Positions 1 through 9,288 are shown, counted from the stretch's first letter. The stretch is 64,000 nucleotides of DNA from Hymenopus coronatus (GCA_030762935.1 CM060884.1:74970696-75034695), one strand, 5' to 3'. Numbers and translations: made by a program. Notes: generated by a model not told the origin, from the sequence alone.

Positions 1-57
1 GCCTTTGAATGGAAAACATCATATTTTTACTTTCTCTACACGTATTATGTACGATGG
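1..57 (+). repeat. RepA junction (3' tip followed by 5' tip)
   Basis: The first bases match the 3' terminal motif of RepA (GAATGGAAAACATC) and are followed at once by its 5' terminal motif (TTTTTACTTTCTCTACACG). The same 3'-tip to 5'-tip junction recurs near 4,295-4,330, so copies sit directly next to each other more than once. The copy is cut short at about 57 by mariner-related sequence. Confidence 0.55.
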
Positions 58-142
58 CCGTTTTTCTTCAACTTCCAATAGGCTATAAATAAAAGAAGAG
101 TTCATAGAAAACAATTATTTTATTACTAAAATTTTTGTACAC

Positions 143-300
143 TTATGGTTGCTTTACAACATAATCACCGAAAAGATTGACACATTTATCGTATCTGTGC
201 ACAAGCTTTGCTATACCCGCTTCAAAAATGTTGCCGCCAATGATTTCAAATGAGCATTGACTTTGTTTTGAAGATCTTCGTACTTTACGACGTTTGCGGA
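143..300 (-). pseudogene. mariner transposase C-terminal remnant
   Basis: Read on the minus strand from about 300 down to a TAA stop at 143-145, the translation contains RYDKCVNLFGDYV near its end, the typical C-terminal signature of mariner (DD34D) transposases. Upstream of it are NAHLKSLAAT and GIAKLVH. A run of five T's near 230 puts these blocks in different frames, so the reading frame is broken. The AT-rich sequence from 57 to 142 is probably the mariner 3' flank. No intact transposase is possible. It abuts a plus-strand mariner piece at about 300. Confidence 0.7.
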
Positions 301-508
301 GAGCCATTCAAAACAAACGAAGAGGAATGCTGACTTCAGGAATTGTGTTGATCATGATAAGGCTCGTCCACACAACCAATCGGCTCCTTGAACAATTTCA
401 ATGGGACATTTTGGTTCATCCGGCGTACAGTCCTGACCTGTCACCCAGCGACTTTCACCTTTTCTCTGAACTGAAGACCTGACTAGGAGGGCAACAATTT
501 CAAACCAA
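294..508 (+). pseudogene. mariner transposase catalytic-domain remnant
   Basis: The plus-strand frame from 294 to 482 ends in HPAYSPDLSPSDFHLF, the hallmark of the mariner DD34D catalytic core; the Asp in SPSD is the third catalytic acidic residue. Upstream, KRRGMLTSGIVL matches the usual approach to the second catalytic Asp. The expected HDNARPH-like motif is visible only in another frame (HDKARPH, about 351-371), so a frameshift lies there. After LKT an in-frame TGA (480-482) interrupts, yet the same frame then reads LGGQQFQTND, again family-like. The N-terminal DNA-binding part is absent. RepA sequence resumes at about 509. It is a dead fragment. Confidence 0.8.
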
Positions 509-670
509 CGACCATTTACATGGACAAAGTATGGACAATTTTTGTTTTCCCAAAAATAGCTGTAACGATTTTTATTAAAATCTCCTATATTTAAGATATT
601 TATTTGAAAAATAAAAAGTATATCTTGAATTTTCGGGGAATAGCCTCCGAAGACCCTTTTCTTAATTGTG
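509..670 (+). repeat. RepA internal fragment
   Basis: Matches the RepA segment between its TTTACATGGA block and its AATAGCCTCTGAAGAC-like block, including the ATTAAAATAT...TTAAAGATATTTA stretch found in most copies. Both ends of the element are missing. Open frames here on either strand are by-products of RepA. Confidence 0.7.
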
Positions 671-1145
671 TATGACATTGTGAGAACTTAAACGCACAAA
701 TACAGTTTTTTGTAGAGAAATCAAAAATGTATTAGGAGTATCATTACTATGTTTCCGAAGAAAGAAGTATATGTTATGTTTAGAAGGTTTAGTTGAAAAG
801 TCGGCACTCTCTGGCGAATATTTAAAGTGCCATTTGTAATAAGTAATAGATTTTTAAAACGCAGAGAAGTGATGATGGTATTTGCACAACTGTTGAGTGA
901 AATGAAGCACGAACAATATACGCCGACGATAGAGTCATCTGTCGGCTATTGACTCTCTTTCATTGCCTAGCGCTTAGTCTACTTCTGCTTTACTCGGCGC
1001 TCATGGACCTTACTCAATCATATAGTTCAAACAAAGGACTCTCAAAAGTGAACTGATCTTTTGAAAATATCTCAACCAAAAGCAGCTTCCAGTGCACAGT
1101 GATATATTCTTCTTTGAATCTGATACGCCTAGTTAGTGTTTGGTT
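671..1145. other. Unassigned intergenic sequence
   Basis: No RepA, transposase, tRNA-like or tandem signal recognised. Stop codons are frequent in all frames. Nothing else is seen. Confidence 0.5.
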
Positions 1146-1992
1146 AAGAATAACATGTGTTCCATTCACATGACTTTCTCTACATCTCTGCAACAAATTA
1201 TTATTAAAAAACTTATGATTTTTTACTTCATGCTAATCGAGTAAAAATTAGCATAAATAGTCTTATTACTTGCTTCCTTTTAAGTAGAAGCGAAATAAGG
1301 GAGTACCATAGGTTAAAGTGATAAGTCAAAAGCTGGTTGCTATGTGACTAAAGTTCCTTTGTTTGTATGGACAGGAGTTGAGAAATTCCTATACGAGAAA
1401 AATATTATTTTTTTAAAGATGAAACCAGAAACAATACATGTTTCAAAAACGACCCAATCCACGAAAAAATGTATATAACATAAATTGTGTGTTTTAACGA
1501 ACTCTACATTTTTTGTTACCTAATAAGTTTATGGTTTGTCAGTTACACAACATTCCCTAAAATACATCCAGAATAGTCTTCAGAGGATATTCCCAGTAAA
1601 TTCAAAATATACATTTTATTTGTCTGGTAAATATCTTTAAAATATGATATTTTAATCCAAATGGTTACAGCCATTTTTAAGAAAACTATAATTTTCGAAA
1701 AAACTTCTACGTAAATGTTAGTTGGGGTCCCCCACCCCAAATTGAGAATCTTCGTGTCGCATCCTTGGCAGATACCAAATTTAAATACCAGGTTTGGTAT
1801 TCAACGGTCTTTTTGAGCTATGCTGTCCACACACACACACGGACCTGTAAAAATTCTTTTTTTTTTTTTTTTTTTTAATTCATGGGGACCCTGAACATGT
1901 ATTTCCGGTGAAATCTCGTATCGAATTTTTAGGTGCAATACAATACCTTCTCTATACACTATGTATATAGTACGTGTAAGGAAAGTAAAACG
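1146..1992 (-). repeat. RepA, near full-length copy
   Basis: Starts with the complement of the RepA 3' tip (TGTGTTCCATTCACATGACT) and ends with the 5' palindromic tip (CTTCTCTATACACTATG...). It carries every internal landmark in order: the CTTCCTTTTAAGTAGAAG block, the paired upstream CCTGTCCATACAAAC complement, the CAGAGGATATTCCCAG block, the GTTGGGGT block, the CCACACACACACAC tract, a 20-base poly-T (about 1,857-1,877) and the CGAATTTTTAGGTGCAATAC block. About 847 bp; no coding frame. Confidence 0.8.
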
Positions 1993-2080
1993 ATGATCTT
2001 TATAAGAATGGTTTGTATTTTGAACAGTTACAGAAAGATATAGGAATGAAACATATCCAATTTTTGTAATATTAGCCGGT

Positions 2081-2168
2081 GCTCAGGACCCATATTTGCG
2101 ATGAAATCTCGCTATTGATTTCTGGGTGGAATACAGTACTTCCCCTACATTTTAGAGAAAGAAAAAGT
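2081..2168 (-). repeat. RepA 5' tip fragment
   Basis: Contains diverged complements of the RepA 5' blocks (GATGAAATCTCGCTATTGAT, then GGGTGGAATACAGTACTT) and ends with a diverged CTTTCTCT end. It lies 90 bp beyond the preceding RepA copy; the sequence between (1,993-2,080) is unassigned. Confidence 0.6.
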
Positions 2169-2616
2169 GCATAGAGCAGATTAACTACAAATTACAGATG
2201 AGATTCTATTTGCCTTGATGGCCAACAAGGAAATAAAACACTTGTGCAGAGTGAAACATCCTCACTTTGACAGTTGGAGCTGCCTTTTTGTCGATTGTGA
2301 AAACCTAGTCACTTGCACTCAGAGCAAAGTAGCAACACCATCCAGGGAGCTGTTGGGAGAAATGGCTGTACCCAACTCCACTCGTTCGTAGCTGCAATTC
2401 TGTTCGCTAGTTTGTTAAGTTGGTGCTCTTGTCTCAAAATGAAACAAGTTTCCTCTACAGAAATATCTATTGTCGTGTTCAAGCGTTGAAACTTTGAGCG
2501 GTAGGACTTGTGCTCGGCGCGTGGAGGCGATATGGGAAATAGCATATGTCTGACAACATTATAAGCACCGAGTTATCTTGTAGCGTCTAGAGGTTTTCAA
2601 TCTAATATTGCATTAG
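2169..2616. other. Unassigned sequence
   Basis: Less AT-rich than its surroundings. Short open stretches exist on both strands (minus 2,309-2,545; plus about 2,301-2,489), but neither translation resembles a known protein and they overlap, so no gene is called. It could be an older, unrecognised transposon. Confidence 0.45.
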
Positions 2617-3436
2617 ATTTTTTGTACTTTCTCTACACGTACAATATATTGCATTCCACCCAAAAATTCGAAATCGAGATTTCCCCGGAAATACATGTTT
2701 TGGGTCCCCCTGAATTCAAAAAGAGCATTTTAAGAAAAACGTCCTTGTGTTTGTGTGTGTGTGTCTATGGTCAGCATAGCTTAAAAACGAAAATAGCGTT
2801 GAATACCAAACGTGTCATTTAAGTTTGGTATCTTCCAAGGATGCGAAACGAAGATTTTTAAGAAAATCTCCCCGTCTCCAACTACCCTTTACAAGGAAAG
2901 TTTTAAAAAAAATGTATTTTCTCAAAAATGGCTCTAACAATTTTGATTAAAATATCCCATATTAAAGATATTTGCTATTCTGAGAGTAGTCTCTGAAGAC
3001 TAATTAACTCTGGATGAATTTTACGGAATTTTGCATAACTACTAAACCGTAAGCAATGGACAAGAACTTAGCACACAAAAAATGTAGATTACACAATTTA
3101 TGTTATATTCCTTTTTTTCGTGGATTTGATCGTTTTTTAGATATTCCTTGCTATTGGTTTCAGCTTTAAAACAACTTATGATTTAGTCACACAGGAATTT
3201 GTCAACTCCTGTCCATACAAACAAAAGAACTTCAGTCACATAACAACCAGCTTTTGACTATCACTTTAACCTATAGCACTCCCTTATTTCGCGTCTAGTT
3301 ACAAGGAAGCAAGTAATAAGTCTATTTCCGCTAATTTTCTCTCGATTAACATAGGGTAAATAAAAGCTTAAGCTTTTTAACAATAATTTGTTGCAGAGAT
3401 GTAGAGAAAGATATGTGAAAGGAGCACATCAGACTT
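2617..3436 (+). repeat. RepA, near full-length copy
   Basis: Begins at TTTTTTGTACTTTCTCTACA and ends with GATGTAGAGAAAG followed by a diverged GTGAAAGGAGCACATCAGA. All landmarks are in order, including a short (GT)n tract at about 2,748-2,765. About 820 bp. The 11-bp terminal motif CTTTCTCTACA at the 5' end is the inverted complement of TGTAGAGAAAG at the 3' end. Confidence 0.8.
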
Positions 3437-3446
3437 TTTATTTGTG

Positions 3447-3522
3447 TTTGTTTATTTTATGACTGGATATGTAGAGCATAATATTGTATTGAAATCATGA
3501 GCCTATCTATGCACAAAAACAT
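3447..3522 (+). repeat. RepB, copy 1 (about 75 bp)
   Basis: About 75 bp, starting near TTTGTTTATTTTATGACTGG and ending near TATCTATGCACAAAAACA, is repeated with a handful of differences at 4,775-4,850. It directly follows a RepA 3' end. It is unrelated to the rest of RepA and is unclassified. Confidence 0.7.
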
Positions 3523-3569
3523 AATTGTATTAACACTCGTGTTAAATAACTAAAAAAAAAAAGTGTTCC

Positions 3570-4313
3570 ATTCACATGACTTTCTCTACACCTCTGTAAC
3601 AAATTATTATAAAACAGCTCATGCTTACATATAATTAATGCTAATCCAGAAGAAAACATTATCAGAAATGAGATCTTGTAAATAGAAAGGAAGAAAAGAA
3701 ATACACCAGGCTGAAACGACAGTCAAATGTTCTACAAGCTGGTTGCCATGTGATTGAAATCTGATTCTTTGCAGGGCCAGGAGTTGACAGGAAAATCCAC
3801 CCCCCTGCCCAAATAGCCTTTACATAGAAAAATGTTTGAAAATGTTATTTATCTCAAAAATAATTACATTTTTATTGAAATACAGTATGTTTCTCGTAAG
3901 AGTCTCCAAAGACCTCTTAATTCTGGACGAATTTTGTATAGTTCCTAAACCGTAAGAGATGGACAAAAACATATTATACATCTTGCTAAAACACATAACT
4001 TCTCATAATTAGGTTTTTTGTGTAGAGTTGACCGTCTCTGAGCTAAATCTTGTAATTGTTTCAACTTTAAGCTACATAACTTCTGAACGACAAGTTACAT
4101 TTCGTTTCAGCTCTGTCGTTTTAATGCAGGCCATGCAAAGTGAACTGAACTTCAATTTTTACATACACCAGCAGCTTATAAAATATTTGACTATCGCTCT
4201 TGTGTAGTGTATTCGCTTATAACCCTGATAAGACCATGTTTATCTCGATTAGCATGAGGTAGATAAAAGAATAGTTTGTGTGTGGAACAGCTATCTGAAT
4301 GGAACACATCAGA
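3570..4313. repeat. RepA fold-back (inverted 3' halves)
   Basis: Positions 3,570-3,795 are the complement of the RepA 3' third (start AGTGTTCCATTCACATGACT). Near 3,795 the orientation flips and 3,796-4,313 reads plus-strand RepA from its CCTTTACAT block to its GAATGGAACACATCAGA end. The two 3' thirds can therefore pair as a long stem with a loop. The plus half is diverged (for example CAGCTTATAAAATATTTGACTATC). Confidence 0.65.
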
Positions 4314-4774
4314 TTTTTACTTTCTGTACGCGTACTATGTGCATAGTTTATAGAGAAGGTATTGCATTCCACTCAAAACTTCGATACCGAGATTTCACCG
4401 GAAATATATGTTTTAGGTTCCTCCTTTATCCAAAAAACATTTCCACAAAAAGGTCCATGTGTCTATGTGCGTGTGTCCGTGTGTCTGTGAACACGATAAC
4501 TGAAAAAGGAAAATTCCGCAAAATACCAAACTTGGTATTTAAGTTTAGTATCTTCCAGGGATGCGACAAGAAGATTTTGAGAAAAGTCCCCCCACAGCAA
4601 GGTACCCTTTACATGGAACTGTTGATGTTCCAAAAAATGGCTGTAACGATTTTGATTAAAATATCTTAAATTAAAGATATTTACCTGAAAAATAATATGT
4701 ATATGTTGAATTTTGCCTGAATAGCCTCTGAAGACTACTTTAGTGTGGACGAATTTTAAGGAATTTTGCATAAC
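4314..4774 (+). repeat. RepA 5' half
   Basis: Runs from TTTTTACTTTCTGTACGCG to the ATAACTG just before the usual TTAAACCGTAAGAGA block, where RepB interrupts. It includes the GTGTGTCCGTGTGTCTGTG tract (about 4,458-4,488). Open frames here (plus 4,280-4,669, minus 4,463-4,771) are RepA translations without protein character. Confidence 0.7.
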
Positions 4775-4850
4775 TGTTTGTTAATTTTATGACTGGTTAT
4801 GTAGAGCATAATATTGCATTGAAGTCATGGGCCTATCTATGCACAAACAT
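4775..4850 (+). repeat. RepB, copy 2 (about 75 bp)
   Basis: Second copy of the 3,447-3,522 repeat, same orientation. Here it lies inside a RepA copy: the RepA 5' half ends at 4,774 and a RepA 3' tip follows at 4,856, with most of the 3' half missing. This suggests a rearrangement or insertion with deletion. Confidence 0.7.
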
Positions 4851-4855
4851 CTTTT

Positions 4856-4916
4856 ATAAGAATAGCTTCATATGGAACAGCTAGAGAAAGTTTTTTGAAT
4901 AGAACACATCAGATAT
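4856..4916 (+). repeat. RepA 3' tip fragment
   Basis: Matches the last about 60 bp of RepA: AGCTAGAGAAAG, then GAATAGAACACATCAGA. The sequence from 4,917 to 5,149 is unassigned. Confidence 0.55.
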
Positions 4917-5149
4917 TTCTGAGATAAATTTCAATTCAATTCTTTGGTCAACATTAAAGGATTGCACAACACGCACAGTATATCAGTACTGTAACAAATG
5001 TCTGTATTGGTTACAAAGTTGGCTTTAATCCACTGCTGTAAACAACTTAGTGACGCAAAGACACTAGATGGCTTTCTCTTCACGCCTCTGAGCATTAACA
5101 CTCCATTCAATTCGCTTGCAATTCTTTCTTCCTTTTAATACTAGGGGCG

Positions 5150-5515
5150 TTCAAAAAGACCGTAGAAAATCCAAGAAACTATACTCGTAGCATAGAAAAA
5201 TGTTTGTATTTAGTAACCGTCGTCTCTTACTAGATGGCAGTCAAACATTCAGCTATATCCACCACGTGGTTTTGTTACCATAGGCGTTTGAATCAACAAC
5301 ATGAGCTCCTTTAAAAAGCTAAAAACAGAAACAAACAAAACAAAACGAGTTTCGTGCGGTGATTAACACTTCTATTTAAAAGTGTTAACACCGAGAGAGA
5401 TAAAGCCGAGTTGGATGAAGTTCACGGCACATCTGCTCCTGCGTTTGCAACAATTTACAATGGGATAAATTAATTTAAACGTACATCCACATATGAACAT
5501 CGCAAATATAATATT
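5150..5515 (+). pseudogene. mariner 5' end and N-terminal transposase remnant
   Basis: TAGGGGCGTTCAAAAAGACC at about 5,152 looks like a mariner-type terminal repeat. An ATG at 5,301 opens MSSFKKLKTETNK; HFYLKVLTPREIK follows in another frame, and AELDEVHGTSAPAFATIYN in a third. These match, in order, the N-terminal helix-turn-helix region of mariner transposases (consensus-like EFRAVIKHFYLKG, then APSFATVYNWV). At least two frameshifts and a TAA (within YNGIN*F) disable it. The piece ends where RepA resumes at about 5,516, so the catalytic domain is missing. Orientation and spacing do not allow joining to the fragments at 143-508. Confidence 0.75.
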
Positions 5516-5919
5516 TTTCTCGTAAAATCTGGGAATAGTCTCTAAAGAAATTTATTTTGGATGAATTTTGCATCGCCGGTAAACCGTTTGAAATAGGCAA
5601 GAAGTTACTGCACAAAAATGTAGATATTATTAAAACGCAATCTTATACTTGTATTTCCTTGGGTTAACCACTTTAGAGACATTTATTGTTATTTGTTTCA
5701 GGTTTAAAGTACATAAACTTTTCTCAAAGGGAAATGTATAAACTGACCAAGCATATAAACTAATTTCATTCGCATGCCAACCAGTTTTTACAAGACGTGA
5801 CTATCGTTTTATCCTAGTGTATTCCCCTATTTCTCTTCTACTTACAAGAAAGCAAGTAATAAGACCATTTCTGCCAATTTTTTCTCGACTAGCAAGAAAA
5901 AATAGCAGAATAAGCTTTT
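5516..5919 (+). repeat. RepA 3' half, left of insertion
   Basis: Plus-strand RepA from the TCTGGGAATAGTCTCTAAAG block through CTTACAAGAAAGCAAGTAAT to AGAATAAGCTTTT. It is split by the 5,920-6,795 insertion and resumes at 6,796. Confidence 0.75.
5907..5919 (+). repeat. Target-site duplication, left
   Basis: The 13-bp AGAATAAGCTTTT is repeated exactly at 6,796-6,808. In uninterrupted RepA copies this site occurs once (compare AGAAGCATAAACTTTTTAAC), so the duplication arose with the insertion between the two copies. Confidence 0.8.
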
Positions 5920-5940
5920 GATTTTATGTTTTTTCACACA

Positions 5941-6480
5941 AGCCGTGTGTTGGACAGGAGTTGGATAGGTAGCGTCAGACTGAAAAATCCAATGCCGTTT
6001 CCGGATTTGAACCACGGATCGCCCGCTCTCTAGCCGTGTAGGACAGCAGTTGGATAGGTAGAGTCAAACTGAAAAATTCAATGTCATAGCCAGGATTTGA
6101 ACCGGACCTCTAGCCGTGTATAGGACAGCAGTTGGATAGGTAGAGTCAAACTGAAAAGTCCAATGCCATAGACGGGATTTGAACCACGGATCTCTCGGAT
6201 TCTAGCCGTGTGTAGGACAGGAGATGGATAGGTAGAGTCAGACTGAAAAAATGTAATACCGTAGCCGAGATTTGAACCACGGATCTCCCAGTCTCTAGCC
6301 GTATGTAGGACAGGAGTTGGATAGGTAGAGTCTGACTGAAAAATTAAATTCCATAGCCGGGATTTAAACCACGGATCTCCTGGTCTCTAGCCGTGTGTAG
6401 GCCAGGAGTTCGATGGGTAGAGTCGGACTGAAACATTCAATGCCACAGCCGGGTTTTGAACCACGGATCTCACGGTCTCT
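5941..6480 (-). repeat. Six tandem 80-93 bp units carrying a B-box
   Basis: On plus, units start AGCCGT at 5,941, 6,032, 6,112, 6,204, 6,297 and 6,389; spacings are 91, 80, 92, 93 and 92, and the last unit ends at 6,480. Each contains GGACAGGAGTTGGATAGGTA-like, AGACTGAAAAATTCAATG-like and GGGATTTGAACCACGGATCT-like blocks. The last is the complement of a pol III B-box (GGTTCAAATCC). The second unit lost part of the CCACGGATC block. Units differ by scattered substitutions, so the amplification is not very recent. Confidence 0.85.
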
Positions 6481-6512
6481 AGCCGGTTGCTCTATCACTG
6501 AGCTACCATGGC
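6442..6512 (-). ncRNA. tRNA-like SINE head (not a functional tRNA)
   Basis: The 71-nt minus-strand sequence folds as a cloverleaf: acceptor GCCATGG with CTGTGGC, a D arm GCTC/GAGC, an anticodon loop CTAGAGA and a T loop TTCAAAA. It holds an A-box-like TAGCTCAGTGA and a B-box-like GGTTCAAAACC. The formal anticodon AGA would be serine, but the long serine variable arm is missing and anticodon- and T-stem mismatches are present. It is therefore read as a SINE promoter head. Confidence 0.6.
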
Positions 6513-6795
6513 AACATGCCGCCATAGCATTGAATTTCTCAACTGATTCGCATGTTTCCCTGTAAACCACAATGTGATCTCAAATGATTTTGAGATGACA
6601 ATCCCAAAGGTGACTTACAAAGTTGTAAATACTTTAAGTCCCAGGATTCATAGCATAGCCAACTATTATGATCAAATGGTATTTGAGTAATTGTTTTTTC
6701 ACACAAGCAGTCTGTAGGACAGGAGGGGCTACGTAGAATCTGACTGAAGAATTCAATGCTATAGCCGGGATTCAAATCTAAATATATTCAATGCA

Positions 6796-6866
6796 AGAAT
6801 AAGCTTTTTAACAATACTTTGCTGGCGAGATGTAGAGGAAATCGTGCGAACTTACCACATGACATT
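6796..6866 (+). repeat. RepA 3' end, right of insertion
   Basis: Begins with the right 13-bp target-site duplication (6,796-6,808) and continues with the RepA 3' end: TTTTTAACAATACTTTG, then GATGTAGAGGAAATCGTG, diverged. It completes the copy started at 5,516. Confidence 0.7.
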
Positions 6867-7380
6867 TTTATTGGACGTAATCCATGATTTCAGAATACAA
6901 AACCTATCTTGTGGGTCTTTACGTTAAACGGGTTTTAAACTCTGACGTTTGGATGTATACACTGTTCACTATATAGTAGCGGCCATTTGAAACAATTTAT
7001 TTGGTTTCGTGTAGTTATCTGTTTAGTAGTTTACCAACAGAAAATAAAAATGTTTGCAAATTTAACATAGTTGAAGCATTATGCATAAGTAATGGCTCGA
7101 GCGGGTGTCAGGTAGGGACTCTGAGCCAGAAGTATTCCGCTCAGCGAGCGAGTCAGTTTTGAGTGATCTACTGCATTAATTTAGATAAGACCGGTCCACA
7201 TGTGCTGCGCCCTGGCGCACTCCCAAGCATTCCCGTACTTTGTTAGCTGAGTGTGCGTAACAGTCTGCTTTTATGAGGGAGAAAAATCTATTTTAGATAC
7301 ACACTCTTTTATAATCTTGTTGCAGCACATGATGATGCATACATAGCCAGTAAATAAACCAGCAGATATCGCAGTTAAAA
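6867..7380. other. Unassigned sequence
   Basis: No match to RepA or to the other repeats here. The part at about 7,090-7,270 is richer in GC than its flanks. No open frame of note on either strand. Confidence 0.45.
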
Positions 7381-7705
7381 AATCTTATGTGTTCCATTCA
7401 TATGACTTTCACTACATTTCTGTAACAAATTATTGTTAAAAAACTTATGCTTTTATTTAATACATGCTAATCGAGAAAAAAATTACCAGAAATAGTCTTA
7501 TTGCTTGCTTCCTTGTAAGTAGAAGCGGAATAAGGGAGTAGCATAGGTTAAAGTGATAGTCAAAAGCTGGTTGCTATGTGACTGAAGTTCCTTTGTTTGT
7601 ATTGACAAATTATTGTCTGAGAAAAGTATAGCTATTTTAAAGCTGAAAGTAATAACAAGGAATATCTCAAAAACGGTCAACTTCTCGAAAAAAATATAGA
7701 TTAAG
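7381..7705 (-). repeat. RepA 3' half
   Basis: Starts with ATGTGTTCCATTCATATGAC and runs through TTGCTTCCTTGTAAGTAGAA and AATATCTCAAAAACGGTCAA, then stops. The 5' half is absent. A plus-strand RepA copy starts about 35 bp later, so the two form a tail-out inverted pair. Confidence 0.75.
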
Positions 7706-7737
7706 TTCGCGGGAATCGGGTCAGAAGGCGAAAAGGG

Positions 7738-8372
7738 TCAATTTTTACTTTCTCTATACGTACTATGTACATAGTGTATAGAGAAGGTATTGTAATGCAC
7801 CCAAAAATTTAGTACCGAGATTTCACCGGAAATACATGTTTTGAGACACCCTGAAAACAAAAACAAGCATGTTTAGAAAAATGTTCGTGTGTGTCTATCT
7901 GTCTGTGTGTCTGTGTGTGTATGTGTGTATGTGTGTGACTGTGGGTAGCATAGCTCAAAAACGAAAATACCCTTAAATACCAAACTTGGTATATAAGGTC
8001 AGTATCTTCCAAGGATGCGACACGAAGGTTTTCAAGAAAATCCCCCCACCCCAAATTACCCTTCACATGGAAACATTTTCGAAAATTTTTATTTTCTAAA
8101 AAATGGCTCTAACGATTTTGATTAAAATATCGTATATTAAAGATATATACCTGACAAATAATATGTATAGCTTGAATTTTCTGGGAATAGCCTCTGAAGA
8201 ATACTTTATTCTACTCCCTTTTTTCGCTTCTACTTACAAGGAAGCAAGTAATAACATTATTTCTACTATTTTTTTCTCGATTAGCATGAAGTAAATAGAA
8301 GCATAAACTTTTTAACAATCATTTGTTACAGAGGTGTAGAGAGAGTCATGTGAATGGAACGCATTAGATTTT
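7738..8372 (+). repeat. RepA copy with internal deletion
   Basis: The 5' tip is clear (TTTTTACTTTCTCTATACGT). A (GT)n-rich tract lies at about 7,885-7,940 and the GGATGCGACACGAAGGTTTT block at about 8,014. At about 8,209 the sequence jumps from CTGAAGAATACTTTATTCT straight to ACTCCCTTTTTTCGCTTC, omitting roughly 270-300 bp present in other copies. It ends with the usual GTCATGTGAATGGAAC 3' tip. Confidence 0.75.
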
Positions 8373-8940
8373 TTATATTTCGTCCTCGTTACCAAATAAG
8401 AAATAGTGAAGTAACTATTACCATCCAGCGACAACAATTAGAACTTCGTCCAGAAGTTGGAATAAGGAATCACTGTGAGATGTAATTATTTGTTGTGTAC
8501 TTTCCGCTGTAAATATGTGCTGTTTGACGCGAGTTTATATTTGTTTTCGCTCTTTAAAATAGTGTAGAAGTTATATCGAATTGGTTGGAATAGTTCTATG
8601 AATTATTGATTAAACATTATTTGTCTGTTAAGCTTATCTTTTCTGTCCGGGTTATGTCGGTGTTCTCACCATATCATTGCTGTACAAGCGTACCAATACG
8701 ATAAAAATGAAATCCTGCATTTCAGGCGAATAGGGTCACATTATTGCCGGTGAAAAGGATCAATATGTTTGAAGTCGATTCTTCATTTTCTCTCTCTCTC
8801 TTTTCTTCTTTTATATTATAGGTGGGGAAATTCAAACAAAAAAGAGCTCTCAGTGGACAGAAGATGATGTTAGTATGCCAATAATGGGTTGGACAATTAA
8901 ATGTCGATCTGCTGATGGATTAGTGAAGAAGAACTTCCGA
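8373..8940. other. Unassigned sequence with an exon-like open stretch
   Basis: A TCTCTCTCTCTTTTCTTCTT pyrimidine tract (about 8,789-8,811) is followed by an AG at 8,820-8,821. One frame is then open from 8,824 through SSQWTEDDVSMPIMGWTIK and FRDLF to a possible GT donor at 8,959. The last about 20 bp, including that GT, belong to RepA, which weakens the splice-donor reading. The peptide was not recognised. No other signal is seen in this stretch. Confidence 0.2.
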
Positions 8941-9288
8941 GATCTCTTTATTCTTCAAGTATTTTTCTTAATTTGTTATAACTAGTAAACCGAAAGAGAT
9001 CCTTAAAAAACACAATTTATGCAATATACATTTTATTTCCAGATAATCATTATCGGTTTCAGTTTTCACATACAGGAACTTGTCAATTTCTGGTCACGCA
9101 ATGAAGCGGGTTTTATTCACATGACAACCAGGTTATACAATATTTGACTCTCACTTTAGCCTAGTGTATTTCCTTTGTACTTACAAGGAAGAAATTCTGC
9201 CAATGTTTATCTGAAGTAGATAAAAGCATAAACTTTTTTAACTTGTTACAGCGATGTAGAGAAAGTCAAGTGAATGGAACACACCTTG
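8941..9288 (+). repeat. RepA 3' half
   Basis: Matches RepA from the block before GTTAAACCGTAAGAGA (here CTAGTAAACCGAAAGAGAT) through a shortened CTTACAAGGAAG block to GATGTAGAGAAAGTCAAG and GAATGGAACACACC. Several small internal deletions. Confidence 0.65.

Larger units (their letters stand above)
5920..6795 (-). mobile_element. tRNA-related SINE-like insertion with internal tandem amplification
   Basis: An 876-bp insertion into RepA, bounded by 13-bp direct repeats, as expected for target-primed retrotransposition. On the minus strand it contains a tRNA-like head (6,442-6,512), then six tandem copies of a segment of about 92 bp (6,480 down to 5,941). It ends in GGCTTGTGTGAAAAAACATA, a short A-rich tail. 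Upstream of the head on the minus strand lies about 180 bp of unknown sequence (6,513-6,690). Beyond that is a further related unit (about 6,696-6,778) with the same tail motif (TTTTTTCACACAAGC on plus). The element may be a composite of two SINE units. No protein is encoded; mobilisation would need a LINE in trans. Confidence 0.65.

Noticed and set aside
352..678. 108-codon minus-strand open frame
   Set aside because: It spans the antisense of the mariner fragment and RepA; the apparent protein is a shadow of both.
2309..2545. 78-codon minus-strand open frame
   Set aside because: No recognisable domain, an overlapping open stretch on the other strand, and no flanking gene signals.
6442..6512. 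A genuine tRNA-Ser(AGA) gene on the minus strand
   Set aside because: It lacks the long serine variable arm, has stem mismatches, and runs into SINE body sequence within a retrotransposed insertion.
7809..8066. 85-codon frame with His/Thr repeats on the minus strand
   Set aside because: The His/Thr run is a translation of the RepA (GT)n tract; it recurs at 15,113-15,459 for the same reason.
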